Counted from the stretch's first letter, positions 33,648-44,133 are shown. The stretch is 64,000 nucleotides of DNA from Pseudomonas abietaniphila (GCF_900100795.1 NZ_FNCO01000002.1:62001-126000); one strand, 5' to 3'. The notes: generated by a model from the sequence alone, not told the origin. Numbers and translations are program-made.

Positions 33648-35294
33648 ATGAGTATCAGTCCATTCGCAGGCAAACTGGCGCCTGCAGAATTGCTGGTCGA
33701 TCTTCCTCGTCTGGTGACGGCGTATTACACCGGTCAGCCGGACGCGTCGGTTGCCACCCAGAAGGTTTCGTTTGGTACGTCAGGCCACCGTGGCAGCTCG
33801 TTTGACCTGAGTTTCAACGAGTGGCATGTGCTGGCAATCAGTCAGGCCATCTGCCTGTATCGCCAGGCGAACGGTATCGACGGCCCACTGTTTCTCGGTG
33901 CCGACACCCACGCGTTGTCAACGCCTGCCGCTGCATCGGCACTGGAGGTGCTGGCCGCCAACGGTGTCAACGTGATGATTTCCGAGGGTGACGAGTACAC
34001 GCCGACGCCCGCCGTGTCCCACGCCATCATTTGTTATAACCGTGGTCGCACAACGGGCCTTGCGGACGGCATCGTCATCACGCCGTCGCACAACCCGCCG
34101 GAAAGTGGCGGCTTTAAATACAACCCTACCAATGGCGGTCCGGCCGATTCCCACATCACCAAGTGGATCGAAAACAAGGCCAACGAGCTGCTCGCTGAGA
34201 ACATCGCCGGCGTGAATCGCGTGACCCTGGAAAAGGCGCTGCGCGCCAACACCACCCACCGCCATGACTACCTCAATACGTACGTCGCCGACCTGAAAAA
34301 CGTCATTGACATGGACGCGATCCGTGGCGCCAACCTGCGTCTGGGCGTCGATCCGCTGGGCGGCGCGGGTGTGCGCTACTGGTCGGCAATCGGTGAGCAC
34401 TACGGCCTGAACCTGGAGGTGGTGAACAAGTTCGTCGACCCGACTTTCCGCTTCATGAGCGTCGACTGGGACGGCAAGATCCGCATGGACCCGTCGTCGA
34501 ATTTCGCCATGCAGGGCCTGATCGGTCTCAAGGACCGTTTTCAGGTGGCGTTCGCCTGCGACCCGGACCACGACCGCCATGGCATCGTGACCCCCACCGG
34601 TGGCTTGCTAGCGCCGAACAACTACCTGGCGGTGTCCATCGACTACCTGTTCCAGAACCGCCCCGACTGGCGCGCCGACGCGGCAGTGGGCAAGACCGTG
34701 GTCAGCAGCGGCATGATCGACCGCGTGACCCAGCGTCTGGGTCGTCGCTTGTACGAAGTGCCGGTGGGCTTCAAGTTCTTCGCTGAAGGCTTGTACGACG
34801 GCTCGCTGGGCTTTGGCGGCGAGGAAAGCGCGGGTGCATCGTTCCTGCGCCGTGACGGTACGGTCTGGACCACGGACAAGGATGGCTTGATCCCGGCATT
34901 GCTGGCGGCGGAAATCCGCGCTCGCAAGGGGCGTGATCCGAGCGAAATGTACAAGGCGCTGACCGATGAGTTGGGCGAGCCGGTGTCGACCCGCGTCGAG
35001 GCCAAGGCCAACTTTGAGCAGAAGGCGTTGCTGAGCAAGCTGTCGCCGGAGCAGGTGACCTCGACGGAACTGGCGGGCGAGAAGATCACCGCCATCCTGA
35101 GCAAGGCGCCGGGCAACGATCAGGCGATTGGTGGTTTGAAGGTCATGACCGAGAACGGCTGGTTCGCGGCGCGTCCTTCGGGCACTGAAGACATCTACAA
35201 GATCTATGCCGAGAGCTTCAAGGGCGAGGAACACCTCAAGCGCCTTGTGGCCGAGGCGCAGGTCCTTGTCGACGGTGCGATAGCGCCAAAATAA
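33648..35294 (+). CDS. pgm: Phosphoglucomutase (alpha-D-glucose phosphate-specific)
   Basis: A 548-aa enzyme converting glucose 1-phosphate and glucose 6-phosphate. The active-site phosphoserine loop [11 protein letters not shown] places S147 as the phosphorylated residue. The metal loop is DPDHDRHG, the sugar-binding loop GFGGEESAG, and the phosphate-binding loop near the C-terminus [15 protein letters not shown]. Length and motifs match Pgm of gamma-proteobacteria. ACGGAGGT is well placed before the ATG. It is a stand-alone gene feeding glycogen, trehalose and exopolysaccharide precursors. Confidence 0.96.
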   Translation: MSISPFAGKLAPAELLVDLPRLVTAYYTGQPDASVATQKVSFGTSGHRGSSFDLSFNEWHVLAISQAICLYRQANGIDGPLFLGADTHALSTPAAASALEVLAANGVNVMISEGDEYTPTPAVSHAIICYNRGRTTGLADGIVITPSHNPPESGGFKYNPTNGGPADSHITKWIENKANELLAENIAGVNRVTLEKALRANTTHRHDYLNTYVADLKNVIDMDAIRGANLRLGVDPLGGAGVRYWSAIGEHYGLNLEVVNKFVDPTFRFMSVDWDGKIRMDPSSNFAMQGLIGLKDRFQVAFACDPDHDRHGIVTPTGGLLAPNNYLAVSIDYLFQNRPDWRADAAVGKTVVSSGMIDRVTQRLGRRLYEVPVGFKFFAEGLYDGSLGFGGEESAGASFLRRDGTVWTTDKDGLIPALLAAEIRARKGRDPSEMYKALTDELGEPVSTRVEAKANFEQKALLSKLSPEQVTSTELAGEKITAILSKAPGNDQAIGGLKVMTENGWFAARPSGTEDIYKIYAESFKGEEHLKRLVAEAQVLVDGAIAPK

Positions 35295-35495
35295 GTCCGT
35301 CTCCGGCACCGGTTTCCCGGTGTCTGGCGCAGGTCGGGGGTGGCGTTTATCGTGCGCCATCGTCGACTTGCGTAACCTTGCGTCACTGCTCGCAGCGGCA
35401 TTTACCACCGCTCGTCCATCTCCCGGCACTCCTGATTTCCTCACGCATCCCAACTCTACGTGTGATTACCGCGCGCATTGACGAGGAGAGTCGAG

Positions 35496-35759
35496 ATGGA
35501 GATGAATCACAACGCACCCGGCAATATTTCCCAGAAGGGCGTCAACAGCGAAGCCGACAACGAAACCGGCTTTGACTCGAGGGCCCAGGGCGTGGCCGGT
35601 CGACCCGACGACGGGGATGAAGAACTGGGTTTCGATCCTGAGTCGCCCGATGTCTCGGATCCCGCTGTTGACCCTTTGCATCCTGCCCGAACCAGCAATG
35701 ACCCCGATCCGTCTGCGGACGATCACGAGAAAACCACCTCCGGTCCTGGCGCTCGTTAA
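35496..35759 (+). CDS. Small acidic conserved hypothetical protein, 87 aa
   Basis: A highly acidic, low-complexity protein rich in Asp, Pro and Ser with repeated D-P-x and DDG/DEE clusters. No domain is recognised and it is probably disordered. Start chosen at ATG 35496 behind GAGGAG; a second in-frame ATG is at 35502. It precedes the DUF883-like and DUF2934-like genes, and small proteins of this kind often group together in pseudomonads, possibly under envelope- or osmotic-stress control. Confidence 0.72.
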   Translation: MEMNHNAPGNISQKGVNSEADNETGFDSRAQGVAGRPDDGDEELGFDPESPDVSDPAVDPLHPARTSNDPDPSADDHEKTTSGPGAR

Positions 35760-35870
35760 TCCGGACTGTCGTCTGCGAGCCCGGCATGGTGTCGGGTTTG
35801 CGGACAGAGTGTCTGACGGCGCTCGCGGCGGCCGGTTTTGCCGCGATCAATTCGTTTGTCTGTTTCGTTC

Positions 35871-35899
35871 GGAACGAATTGAATCGAGCTTCGGTCAAC
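35871..35899 (+). promoter_or_regulatory. Weak candidate AlgU/RpoE-type promoter
   Basis: GGAACGA, then 17 bases, then TCAAC. The -35 element is close to GGAACTT and the spacing is right, but the -10 only partly fits TCnnA. It lies about 32 bases before the DUF883-like gene. Confidence 0.25.
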
Positions 35900-35931
35900 C
35901 CATTTCGATACCCTGAATTCGGAAAGCCTAT

Positions 35932-36267
35932 ATGAACCAGACGATCAACAAACTGACCGACACCTTGAGCGAAGATTTGTATGAGAAGACCCGCGCTCAG
36001 TTGAATACGTTTCTCGACGAAACCAACGCGTTGCTGGCTGCAGGCGATGCGTTGCAAGAAGATCGCACGGCACTGGCACACGAGCGTCTGGCCGAGTTTC
36101 TCAAAGGCTCTGCGGCGGCTGTGATCGATACGGAAGGGCTGCCGCCGGTCACTCGGGTGTTGAACGATGCCAAGCAATATGTAAAAGCCAATCCGTGGAT
36201 GGCGATTGGCGCAGCGGCGGGGGTTGGTCTGCTCGTCAGCGTCTTGCTGAAACGTAACCATCGTTGA
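35932..36267 (+). CDS. ElaB/YqjD/DUF883-family membrane-anchored protein, 111 aa
   Basis: Long amphipathic helices at residues 1-85 are followed by a single C-terminal membrane anchor, WMAIGAAAGVGLLVSVLL, and a short basic end KRNHR. This layout defines the DUF883 family, whose E. coli members YqjD and ElaB tether ribosomes to the inner membrane in stationary phase. The ribosome site is GGAAAG before the ATG. A stem-loop lies 47 bases downstream. Confidence 0.88.
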   Translation: MNQTINKLTDTLSEDLYEKTRAQLNTFLDETNALLAAGDALQEDRTALAHERLAEFLKGSAAAVIDTEGLPPVTRVLNDAKQYVKANPWMAIGAAAGVGLLVSVLLKRNHR

Positions 36268-36313
36268 GGAGGACTCTTCGTGAAGCGCCATCGCGGAATC
36301 TCAACGATGCGCA

Positions 36314-36335
36314 GAGAACCTGGGGGTAGGTTCTC
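36314..36335. terminator. Stem-loop after the DUF883 gene (possible terminator)
   Basis: An 8-bp perfect stem GAGAACCT / AGGTTCTC with a six-base loop GGGGGT. There is no clear T-run, so it may be a weak terminator or an mRNA 3'-end stabiliser. Confidence 0.4.
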
Positions 36336-36492
36336 GCTTGCCAGTGCTTATAAACGCTCTGAGAGCCTGTCCGTGCTCTCCGCTCATTACCGACTGGTCT
36401 GCGGTTCATCATCGGGACATCGGGTCGATACGGATCTTGAGGTGTATCCGGGGCTGGGGAGTGGTCGGCAGCGATACGAAAGGGGGACCTGC

Positions 36493-36693
36493 ATGAATGT
36501 CGACGAAGAGACTGTTCGTCAACTGGCTCAATTGATATGGGAAACCGAAGGCCAGCCAGAGGGGCAGGACGCGCGACACTGGGAGATGGCGACCAAACTT
36601 GCCGAATCGGCTGCCATGGCCCCAGTGCGTACGTCTCATCGGGCCACGGTCAATACGCTGTTTCCGGCGCCGGATGAGGAGCCGGAGGGTTAG
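36493..36693 (+). CDS. DUF2934-like small protein, 66 aa
   Basis: Starts MNVDEETVRQLAQLIWETEG followed by HWEMATKLAESA, the pattern of short DUF2934-type helical proteins (R-x-x-A-x-x-I-W-E…G…HW-x-x-A). The AGGGGG ribosome site fixes the ATG at 36493; a longer open frame upstream is not supported. Function is unknown. Such genes are often stress-induced in pseudomonads. Confidence 0.78.
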   Translation: MNVDEETVRQLAQLIWETEGQPEGQDARHWEMATKLAESAAMAPVRTSHRATVNTLFPAPDEEPEG

Positions 36694-36761
36694 TCGGTAG
36701 GTATCGCCACCAAGCGGGGCATCTGACCTGATGACCTGACGACCGGCTTGCACCAGGCCGG

Positions 36762-37274
36762 TCAGGTTTCGCTCGACTGCAGTTCGTCAAGCAGCGACCG
36801 GGCGAACTCTTCAGAGGCGATGAAGTCCAGCGCTTCACGCAGCTTGACGGTTTCCTCCACGCCAAACGTCTTGTCGAATACCTGAGACACGCGTTCGGAA
36901 ATCTTGCGGGCTTCGGCGTATTTCTGCTGACCCGCTTCTGTCAGCAAGACGCGACGGCTGCGACGATCGGATTCGTCGACTTGCAGCGCTATCAGGCCAT
37001 CGCGGACCAGCGGTTTAAGGGTGTGGCCCAAGGCAGAAAGGTCCATGACCAATACTTGAGCCAGATCACGCATCTTCGGCTGTTCGCTGCGCGCGATTTG
37101 CGACAGCAACGAATACTGGGTGGCCTTCAAACCACAGGCCAGGAAGGCCTCATCGTAGATTTGACCCAAGCGGCGAGAGGCCCGGCGCACTGAGCCATTG
37201 GCGCAGCTGCTGGCCATGGCGGGATCTGAACAGGTCGTCGCGTGTTTCAAAGCCTTGTTACTCACTGCGGACAA
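36762..37274 (-). CDS. MarR-family transcriptional regulator, 170 aa
   Basis: A winged-helix regulator. The recognition region reads LKATQYSLLSQIARSEQPKM then DLAQVLVMDLSALGHTLKPL, and the wing is DESDRRSRRVLLTEAG, which is the MarR signature. A cysteine in LACGL could sense oxidants. Start at 37274 by length; an internal ATG is possible. It lies 100 bases downstream of the MFS transporter gene on the same strand, so it probably controls that transporter in response to its substrate. Confidence 0.88.
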   Translation of the reverse strand: MSAVSNKALKHATTCSDPAMASSCANGSVRRASRRLGQIYDEAFLACGLKATQYSLLSQIARSEQPKMRDLAQVLVMDLSALGHTLKPLVRDGLIALQVDESDRRSRRVLLTEAGQQKYAEARKISERVSQVFDKTFGVEETVKLREALDFIASEEFARSLLDELQSSET

Positions 37275-37374
37275 AGACAGGCGGAATTATGCCTGCCCAG
37301 CCAATCGGGACAAGGTTTTTTCGGCCAGCCGGTTGATGACAGGGTGTCGCAGCCGTGTCAGGCGGCACCTTTAA

Positions 37375-38589
37375 TCAAGCCTGGTTTGCCGCGTCGGACG
37401 TAAAGCGCAACGCTGCTCGCCGGGCATCGGTAACCGCCCAATACCACATTCCCAGTCCGCCCAGTGTCAGCGCTGCAGCGGCGTAGCCGGTGGCCGGCAA
37501 GCCAAAACCGGCGGCGATGACGATTCCGCCGACCCAAGGCCCGATGGCATTGGCGAGGTTGAATGCACTCTGCACCAACGCACCGGCCAGTGATTGAGCG
37601 TGGGGGGCGACGTCCATCAGGCGGGTCTGCAGGATCGCCGCCAGCCCCACGCCGCAACCGATGAAGAATACCAGTGGGATCAGGAGCCACAGGTTGTCCG
37701 TGGACGAGGGGTAAAGGGCGAGCACCAGTGCCGTGAAGCCCAGCGAAATACCGGCGGCGCGCATAGTGGCGCGATCCGCCGCCCAGCCGCACACCAGGTT
37801 ACCGACCGTCGTGCCCAGGCCGAACACGGCCATGACCACGGGAATCATCAAGTCTGACGCGTGGGTGACTTCGATCAGCGTCGCGGCCAGGTAGGTGTAA
37901 ACGCAAAAAATGCCACCGAAACCGATACCCGCGATGCCCAGCGTCAGCCACACCTGCCGGGAGCGCAGCGCATTGAGTTCGCGCAACGGGCTGGCATCGG
38001 CTTGCGCAGGTGAGGCCGGCGCCAGGCTGCGAATCAGCAACGCGGTGATTGCCGCCAGCACTGCGACGATGGCCATGCCCCAGCGCCAACCGACTGTCTG
38101 GCCGATCCACGTGGCGAATGGCACGCCGATGATGGTCGCGATGGTCAGCCCCATGAATACGCGCGACACCGCCTGTGCTCGCTGGTTTTTAGGGACCAGC
38201 GAGGCGGCGAGAAGCATGGCGACACCGAAGTAAGCCCCATGTGGGAAGCCACTGAGAAACCGGAAGAACACCAGCCATGGCAGGCTCGGTGCGACCGCGC
38301 TCAGGGCATTGGCGACGCCGATGAACGCCGCGAGCCCCACCAGCAATGCCCGGCGTGGCAGCCTCACGCCCAGCACCATGATCACCGGAGAGCCAACGAC
38401 CACCCCCAGTGCGTAGGCGCTGATGGCATGTCCGGTCAGCGGTTGAGTGGTCTGGAAGTCGTTCGCAATGAACGGCAGCAGCGTCATGGACGCGAATTCG
38501 GTGGTGCCAATCGCGAACGCGCCCATGGCCAGCGCGAACAGCAGCCAGCCCATATGAAATTCATCGGAGGTGTTGGAAGGGGTATTCAT
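37375..38589 (-). CDS. Major facilitator superfamily transporter (DHA1/AraJ-like), 404 aa
   Basis: Twelve hydrophobic segments are visible across the protein. It begins with the AFAIGTTEFASMTLLPFIA motif of the AraJ/DHA1 arabinose-efflux type and has RFLSGFPHGAYFGVA in the second-loop region and PFATWIGQTVGWRWGM later. These proteins export small solutes with proton antiport. The marR gene follows immediately on the same strand, which suggests a drug- or metabolite-responsive efflux unit. The substrate is unknown. Confidence 0.9.
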   Translation of the reverse strand: MNTPSNTSDEFHMGWLLFALAMGAFAIGTTEFASMTLLPFIANDFQTTQPLTGHAISAYALGVVVGSPVIMVLGVRLPRRALLVGLAAFIGVANALSAVAPSLPWLVFFRFLSGFPHGAYFGVAMLLAASLVPKNQRAQAVSRVFMGLTIATIIGVPFATWIGQTVGWRWGMAIVAVLAAITALLIRSLAPASPAQADASPLRELNALRSRQVWLTLGIAGIGFGGIFCVYTYLAATLIEVTHASDLMIPVVMAVFGLGTTVGNLVCGWAADRATMRAAGISLGFTALVLALYPSSTDNLWLLIPLVFFIGCGVGLAAILQTRLMDVAPHAQSLAGALVQSAFNLANAIGPWVGGIVIAAGFGLPATGYAAAALTLGGLGMWYWAVTDARRAALRFTSDAANQA

Positions 38590-38697
38590 CTGAAAACTGA
38601 CGTAAGAATGAAGGAAGGCGAGCGTCCTGTTATACCTGAAACCGGTTTCAGATCAACCCGGAACCTGGATTGCAAACGGAACGCTGCCCGGAACCGA

Positions 38698-39858
38698 TCA
38701 TTGCTTGGGTTTCGCGTTAGGCAACGCTACGCCCTTGGGCCACAACATCCAGATCTGTCCCTGTTGCTTCATGTTGCCCGCCAGTTCGCCTGCGGCATCG
38801 CCGGTGCCCCAGAACATGTCGGCGCGGACTTCGCCGGCGATGGCGCCGCCGGTGTCTTGCGCGGCAACGGGCCGAACCAGCGGCGTGCCATCAGGGCGGG
38901 TGGAAGACAACCACAACAGGCTGCCCAGTGGAATCACCTTGCGGTCGATGGCCACGCTGTAACCGGCGGTCAGAGGAACGTTGAGCGACCCGCGAGGGCC
39001 TTCGTTGCTGTCAGGGCGCAGGGTGAAGAACACGTAGCTCGGGTTGCTGCCCAACAGTTCATGGACGCGCTCGGGGTGGGCAATGGCCCAGTCACGAATC
39101 CTGCCCATCGACACTTCGTCCTTGGTCAGCTGGCCTTGTTCCACCAGCCAGCGACCGACGGGTTTGTACGGATGGCCGTTCTGGTCGGCGTAGGCGATGC
39201 GCAGTTGCCGACCGCTGTCGAGTTGCACCCGGCCCGACCCCTGAATCTGAAGGAATTGCAGGTCAATGGGGTTTTCCAGCCAAGCGAGTACAGGGGCGTT
39301 GACGCCTTTCTCGCCAATGGTCGCGGCGTCGTCGTAAGGGCGCAGGACCCGGCCGTCCAGACGACCTCGCAGGCGCTTGCCTTTGAGTTCCGGGTAGATG
39401 CTGTCGAGATTGACGATAATCAGGTCATCAGGCACGCCATAGATCGCGACGGGATGCTGATCGTTTTGTTGCTCGCTGCCTTTATAAATGGGCTCGTAAT
39501 ACCCGGTGATCAGGCCGTTGGCGCCATGCTCCGACGACCGCAGGCTATAGACTTGCAGCTGGTTCTTGAGAAACTCGCGGACGGCGGCAGGATTGGGTTG
39601 CACCTGCGCGGCCGTGGCACAGGTGGGGCCCCAGACCGGGTCTTTGGCCAGACGCTTGCACGCTGAAAACCAGCTGTTGTAGCCCGCCATCAAGTCCTGG
39701 TCGCTGACAACAGGCAGCTTGTCCCATTCCACGCTGACGTACGTCGTGGCCTCGGACGGTTTGGTTTTGGGCGCGCCACCGTCGCAGGCAGCGAGCAGGG
39801 CGATCAGCGGAGCGAGGCAGAACAAAAAGCGGCGCCAGTGCAGGCTTGTGGTCATCAC
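38698..39858 (-). CDS. mltA: MltA, membrane-bound lytic murein transglycosylase A
   Basis: A lipoprotein (signal peptide with lipobox LLAAC near residue 25) that cleaves the glycan strands of peptidoglycan to give anhydromuropeptides. The MltA domain shows GYYEPIYKGS and IQGSGRVQL. The 3D domain has AAQDTGGAI and RADMFWGTGDAAG, with the catalytic aspartate. GTG 39858 and ATG 39855 are both usable; AGGAA lies 9-12 bases before. Divergent from the lipoprotein gene at 40077. Confidence 0.95.
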   Translation of the reverse strand: MMTTSLHWRRFLFCLAPLIALLAACDGGAPKTKPSEATTYVSVEWDKLPVVSDQDLMAGYNSWFSACKRLAKDPVWGPTCATAAQVQPNPAAVREFLKNQLQVYSLRSSEHGANGLITGYYEPIYKGSEQQNDQHPVAIYGVPDDLIIVNLDSIYPELKGKRLRGRLDGRVLRPYDDAATIGEKGVNAPVLAWLENPIDLQFLQIQGSGRVQLDSGRQLRIAYADQNGHPYKPVGRWLVEQGQLTKDEVSMGRIRDWAIAHPERVHELLGSNPSYVFFTLRPDSNEGPRGSLNVPLTAGYSVAIDRKVIPLGSLLWLSSTRPDGTPLVRPVAAQDTGGAIAGEVRADMFWGTGDAAGELAGNMKQQGQIWMLWPKGVALPNAKPKQ

Positions 39859-40076
39859 GCGGGGTGTTTCCTGAAAACAGAGTGAAGGCGGCTAGCTTGG
39901 TGAAAGGCGAGGGCGGCGTCAAATCTTCAAGCCGTCACGTGGCTGAATGTAATGAGTATTTATGGGTCTTTGAGCGGCATATCGTCCCCTTGTCGCACTT
40001 TTTGCCGATTTACGGCTCTATCCATGGCCAGGACGTGGCGATCCGCGCAACGTCCAGATGCTGAAGCTCGTGATAG

Positions 40077-40826
40077 ATGGTCTGTGTTTCTTACGTTTCT
40101 TGTGTACTCCGCAACGCGCTCGCAGCGCTGGCGGTGGCCATGCTGATGCTCGGCGTCGCCGGTTGCACCCGTCAGGACGGGCGCGACGTGGCGACGCAGT
40201 TCAGCGAAACCCGCCCTCAAGAGTTTTTCCAGACCAGCGTGGATCGCATGGCAACGCTGGCCATGCATGACAACCTGGAAAGTTTGTATCTTTTGATGAA
40301 CAAGCTGTACCTGCGCAACCCGGCAGAGTGGCGCAAGTCAGGGTTCGTCGACGCCCGGTCCGCCGAGCGCAATGTGCGCAACGCCATCGAGCAGAGAACA
40401 CCCTTGGCGCAGTTAGGCAATCGCCGTGACCTCGCGGCCTTGAGCTACGCCCTGAGCCCCGAATTCCTCGGAGACCGCGTCGGTGCCTTCATCTACGCCA
40501 TCGGCAGTATGTTGGTCACTGCGCACGGCGGACGGCTAGAGTTTTTCATGACCGATCAAATCGACCCTAAATTCGTCAGTAACGCCGCCCGCAATATCGA
40601 GAAGGCCACCTGGTTGCTGAGCCAGCGGCAGAATGCCAACGGCGAGTTGATGCTGTTTTCCAACGAGATTTCCGAGGAGGGCAGCAACCTGAGTTTCGCC
40701 ACCGAGTTCGGCAAGATCGTCGCACGCCTGGATTTACTGACTCAGATGCTCGACGAGCGCTACCGACGGATCGGTCTGAATTATGCCCAGAGCCTGCTGT
40801 TCCTGAATTTTCTGCCGGTGCAGTGA
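40077..40826 (+). CDS. Putative lipoprotein, 249 aa, unknown function
   Basis: The N-terminus is hydrophobic (ALAALAVAMLMLGVAGC), with LGVAGC as a lipobox, so the product is probably acylated at that cysteine. The mature part is helical with no recognised domain. Several ATGs precede the lipobox (40077, 40140, 40146) and the true start is uncertain. It is divergent from mltA, a conserved arrangement I cannot verify here. Confidence 0.75.
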   Translation: MVCVSYVSCVLRNALAALAVAMLMLGVAGCTRQDGRDVATQFSETRPQEFFQTSVDRMATLAMHDNLESLYLLMNKLYLRNPAEWRKSGFVDARSAERNVRNAIEQRTPLAQLGNRRDLAALSYALSPEFLGDRVGAFIYAIGSMLVTAHGGRLEFFMTDQIDPKFVSNAARNIEKATWLLSQRQNANGELMLFSNEISEEGSNLSFATEFGKIVARLDLLTQMLDERYRRIGLNYAQSLLFLNFLPVQ

Positions 40827-40956
40827 TTGGCTGAATGACCTTTCCAGCGGCAGTGAAACCTTTCATCGCCGAGGCTCATCCTTCCTTTTTTTCAGTCGAT
40901 AACCCCTTTGGCGTTGTGCAAAAACAACAACAAATTTTCAAGCCAAGGGGTCGACG

Positions 40957-42951
40957 ATGTTTAAAACAGTGCAGGCGCGCTATACGGTCATATTTGTGGC
41001 GCTGATCGTCGTGATCGCGGTCATTACCGAACAGGGCATCGAATACCTCGTTACGCCCAAGGTTCGTGCCTCGCAAGAGCAATTGGTGCTCAATCAGGTC
41101 GATCAGATCGGCACGCGGATCCTTTCTGACCTGGCCAGGGTCGAAGCCCAGTCCCGGGCCATTACTCAGGCTGTGCCGCTGCTGGACAGTGATGCCATCG
41201 ACAAGGTGCTCCCCGGTCTAGTCGACCAATACGGTGACGCCAAGGTCTTCGGCGGCGGCGTCTGGCCGATGCCAGACAAGCGCACGCCGGGCCTTAATAA
41301 ACACAGCACGTTCTATCATCGCGATGGCAGCGGTCAGTTGGTGGTGAGCACCTACTGGAACTCCGATCCGGCGCCCAACTACTGGGAACAGCCGTGGCAC
41401 CGCGCCGGACAGAACGCGCCCAAAGGCAGGTGCGCCTGGGCAGCGGCCTATCAGGACGAAGCCAGTCCGCAGCCGCGCACCAACTGCGCCATGGGCATCT
41501 ACAAGGACGGCGCGTTGTATGGCGTATCGACCATCGACGTCACGCTGGGCTTCTTCAACGGCCTGATTCAGGAGAAGGAAAAGGACATTCAGGGGCAGGT
41601 GATGATCGTCGAGCGTGACGGCAAGGTGCTGACCAACCAGAGCCGCATCCCCGGCGAAATCATCCTCAAGAACATTTCGGCGTTCAGCGGTCAGTCGATG
41701 TTCGCCAAATCCATTCAGGACGGCCTGACCCAGGTTTCCGGCGACGCCGTGTATTCCCGCGAATACCAGGATCCGCAACTGGGCGACCTGACGTTCTTCC
41801 TGCGCCCGGTCGTCGGCACGCCCTGGTTGATTGCCACGTCGCTGCCGACGTCGATGCTCACCGCCAGCAGCACCGATGTGATGAAAACCCTCGGCTGGCT
41901 GCAGATCCCGCTGGTGATTGTGCTGCTGGCGGTGCTGGGTTTCGCCTTCAGTCGCCTGCTGGGCCGGCTGACCGTGCTGCGCAACAACATTGATGCGCTG
42001 TCCTCGGGTGAGGCCGATCTGACCCGGCGTATCCCGATCAAGGGCCAGGACGAGCTGGATGCCGTGGGGCAGTCGGTGAACAAGTTCATCGCTTTCCAGC
42101 AGGCCATGATCGTCGAGGTGCGCAGCGGCACCGAACAGATCTCTGCAGGCCTGGCGCAGTTGCAGGATCAGTCACGCAACATTAACCAGATCCTCAATCG
42201 CCACGCGTCGGAAACCGATCAGGCTGTTACCGCGATCAACGAAATGAGCGCCACTGCCGACAGCGTTGCCGAAAACGCCACGCAGACGGCCAGCTTTACC
42301 CAATCGGCCAACGATGCCGCGAAACGCTCGCGGGATGTGGTGGATGAAGCGTCGGTCAGTGTTCTGGCGCTGGTGGCCGAGGTTGAAGACGCGACCCAAT
42401 ACGTGCAGGAGATGCAGGTCGATGCCAAGCGCATTACCGATGTGCTCGGGGTGATCGGCGGGATCGCCCAGCAAACCAACCTGCTGGCGCTCAACGCGGC
42501 CATCGAGGCGGCGCGGGCGGGCGAGCAGGGCCGGGGCTTTGCCGTGGTGGCCGATGAAGTGCGGGCACTGGCGGGGCGTACCCAACAGAGCACGTCGGAG
42601 ATCAACGAGATGCTGGCGCGACTGGAACAGGGCGTGAGCACTGCGGTGGGCGCCATGGAAAAAACCAAGGTCAGTTGCCAGTCCACTGCCGACCGTACCT
42701 CGCGGGTCAACGAAGGGCTCGATGGCATGGCAGGTTCGGTGCTGCGCATCCACGACCTCAGCGCTCAGATCGCCACGGCCGCTGAACAGCAGAGTGCGGT
42801 GACCGAGGAGATCAACCAGAACATGGTCGCGATCCGGCACATGGTGGGGGAGCTGGTCGGTTGCGGTCAGCAGACCGATACCAGCGTCGACGCGCTGGTG
42901 GCATCCAACGAAAGGCTGGTGGCGATGATTGACCGTTTCAAGGTGCGTTGA
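40957..42951 (+). CDS. Methyl-accepting chemotaxis protein with dCache-like sensor, 664 aa
   Basis: An inner-membrane chemoreceptor. The first membrane helix is near residues 10-26. The periplasmic sensor of about 290 residues contains [27 protein letters not shown] and [17 protein letters not shown], as in dCache domains. The second membrane helix is at about 315-337, followed by HAMP ([16 protein letters not shown]), then the signalling hairpin [20 protein letters not shown] with [13 protein letters not shown]. It relays ligand occupancy to CheA. The ligand is not known; Cache domains often bind amino or organic acids. Confidence 0.94.
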   Translation: MFKTVQARYTVIFVALIVVIAVITEQGIEYLVTPKVRASQEQLVLNQVDQIGTRILSDLARVEAQSRAITQAVPLLDSDAIDKVLPGLVDQYGDAKVFGGGVWPMPDKRTPGLNKHSTFYHRDGSGQLVVSTYWNSDPAPNYWEQPWHRAGQNAPKGRCAWAAAYQDEASPQPRTNCAMGIYKDGALYGVSTIDVTLGFFNGLIQEKEKDIQGQVMIVERDGKVLTNQSRIPGEIILKNISAFSGQSMFAKSIQDGLTQVSGDAVYSREYQDPQLGDLTFFLRPVVGTPWLIATSLPTSMLTASSTDVMKTLGWLQIPLVIVLLAVLGFAFSRLLGRLTVLRNNIDALSSGEADLTRRIPIKGQDELDAVGQSVNKFIAFQQAMIVEVRSGTEQISAGLAQLQDQSRNINQILNRHASETDQAVTAINEMSATADSVAENATQTASFTQSANDAAKRSRDVVDEASVSVLALVAEVEDATQYVQEMQVDAKRITDVLGVIGGIAQQTNLLALNAAIEAARAGEQGRGFAVVADEVRALAGRTQQSTSEINEMLARLEQGVSTAVGAMEKTKVSCQSTADRTSRVNEGLDGMAGSVLRIHDLSAQIATAAEQQSAVTEEINQNMVAIRHMVGELVGCGQQTDTSVDALVASNERLVAMIDRFKVR

Positions 42952-42969
42952 AACGATTCAGGCGTTAAC

Positions 42970-43059
42970 CCTGCAGGCGTGAGCTTGCTCGCGATTGCGT
43001 TTATTCAGCCACCTCAACGTGTCTGATGTACCGATCGCGAGCACGCTCGCGCCTGCAGG
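42970..43059. repeat. REP-type inverted repeat pair
   Basis: CCTGCAGGCGTGAGCTTGCTCGCGAT and its near-inverse ATCGCGAGCACGCTCGCGCCTGCAGG flank a short spacer in the gap between two convergent genes. This is the GCTCGCG family of Pseudomonas REPs, different in sequence from the other pairs in the window. Confidence 0.85.
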
Positions 43060-43079
43060 GCTGGGTGCTGGCGTTAACT

Positions 43080-43523
43080 CTAATTCTCGCCGCGAATGTA
43101 CCCCTCCAAACTCTTGATCAGTTTGGTCTGTTCGGCAATCGCTGCCTTGACAAGGTCACCGATGGACAGCAATCCGATCAATTGACCGTTATCCACCACT
43201 GGTAAATGCCGCAGGCGGCGGTCGGTCATGATGTTCATGCATTGATCGACCGTGTGGTGCGAGTCCACCGTCTTCACGTCATGGGTCATGATGTCGCTGA
43301 TCGGCGTGCCCACCGAGGCTCTTCCGGCCAGTTCCATCTTGCGGGCGTAATCACGCTCGCTGACGATGCCGACCACCTTGCCGTCAATCACCACCGGAAC
43401 GGCACCGATATTCTTATCGGCCATCAGCTTGATCGCTTCGATGACCATCTGCTCAGGGCTAACGGTATGAACTTCACCGTGGTGCTTGTCTTTCAGCTTC
43501 AGTAGTTCGGCTACGGTCGTCAT
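43080..43523 (-). CDS. CBS-domain pair protein, 147 aa
   Basis: Two CBS domains in tandem: VSPEQMVIEAIKLMADKNIG with VPVVIDGKVVGIVSERDYAR, then VDSHHTVDQCMNIMTDRRLR with LPVVDNGQLIGLLSIGDLVK. Such proteins bind adenine nucleotides and sense energy or redox state. The ATG at 43523 is chosen over an open frame 29 codons upstream because MTTVAELL begins the conserved part. It is the last backbone gene before the avrF-avrE locus. Confidence 0.9.
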   Translation of the reverse strand: MTTVAELLKLKDKHHGEVHTVSPEQMVIEAIKLMADKNIGAVPVVIDGKVVGIVSERDYARKMELAGRASVGTPISDIMTHDVKTVDSHHTVDQCMNIMTDRRLRHLPVVDNGQLIGLLSIGDLVKAAIAEQTKLIKSLEGYIRGEN

Positions 43524-43686
43524 GCTGGCCTCTCCGGCGCGTATTTGTGAGCTTGGCCACCTTGTGTCGGGCGGTGCATACAGAATCGTAGAGAGATGGC
43601 ATTCCGGCAAGTTTCGAAAGCGCCGCGCAGAGGTTGAAAAGCGTCATGCCCGGCCTGGATGAACGAAGCAGCCCCGGAATCCCGGA

Positions 43687-44133
43687 TCAACTGATCATTG
43701 GGCGTGCCGAACCTACGGGAAGAGGTCGTGGGGCGGCCGGTTTCGCCGGCGCTGTGTGGGGCATCCTCAACATGGTCGGGATTTCCCGGGTTTGTTGCAC
43801 AAAACCCTGCACCCAATGAACGAACGTCAGTTCGCTCAACGCCTCTATGGGCAACTCTGCACACAAGCGGACGTGGGACTGCTGGTCCAGCGCCAGCCAG
43901 CAGCCACTCATGGCAGCGGTATCGAAGTTCAGCCGCAGCAGGCGTTCATGGAGCCGGGGATCGGCGGGCAGCGGCAGCTTGCAATGCAGGATCGCCACGT
44001 CGCCAGCGCCTGGAATTTCGACGATGACCACCTCGCGGCTGCCGTCGAAGAGGGCGCACACCCCGTTCTGCAGCTGCAAAGGGGTGCCTAGTTGCTTGCC
44101 CAGCGCGTTGATCAGTGCGGTTGCGGTGGCCAT
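43687..44133 (-). CDS. avrF: AvrF/ShcE, type III secretion chaperone for AvrE
   Basis: A 148-aa small chaperone of the class I type III (CesT-like) group. The opening is an amphipathic helix (LINALGKQLG), followed by the strand set NGVCALFDGSREVVIVEIPG, and a C-terminal helix with FVHWVQGFVQQ. It follows avrE by 53 bases on the same strand and so is co-transcribed from the hrp box. Family members bind the N-terminus of AvrE and hold it competent for secretion. Slightly longer than I expect, with a proline-rich C-terminal tail. Confidence 0.86.
   Translation of the reverse strand: MATATALINALGKQLGTPLQLQNGVCALFDGSREVVIVEIPGAGDVAILHCKLPLPADPRLHERLLRLNFDTAAMSGCWLALDQQSHVRLCAELPIEALSELTFVHWVQGFVQQTREIPTMLRMPHTAPAKPAAPRPLPVGSARPMIS

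Noticed and set aside
38660..38700. GGAACC sequences as a further hrp box
   Set aside because: No CCACNNA at 15-16 bases downstream, and the neighbouring genes are not effectors.
38239..39666. 475-codon plus-strand frame over the MFS start and mltA
   Set aside because: It overlaps two well-supported minus-strand genes and has no recognisable product.
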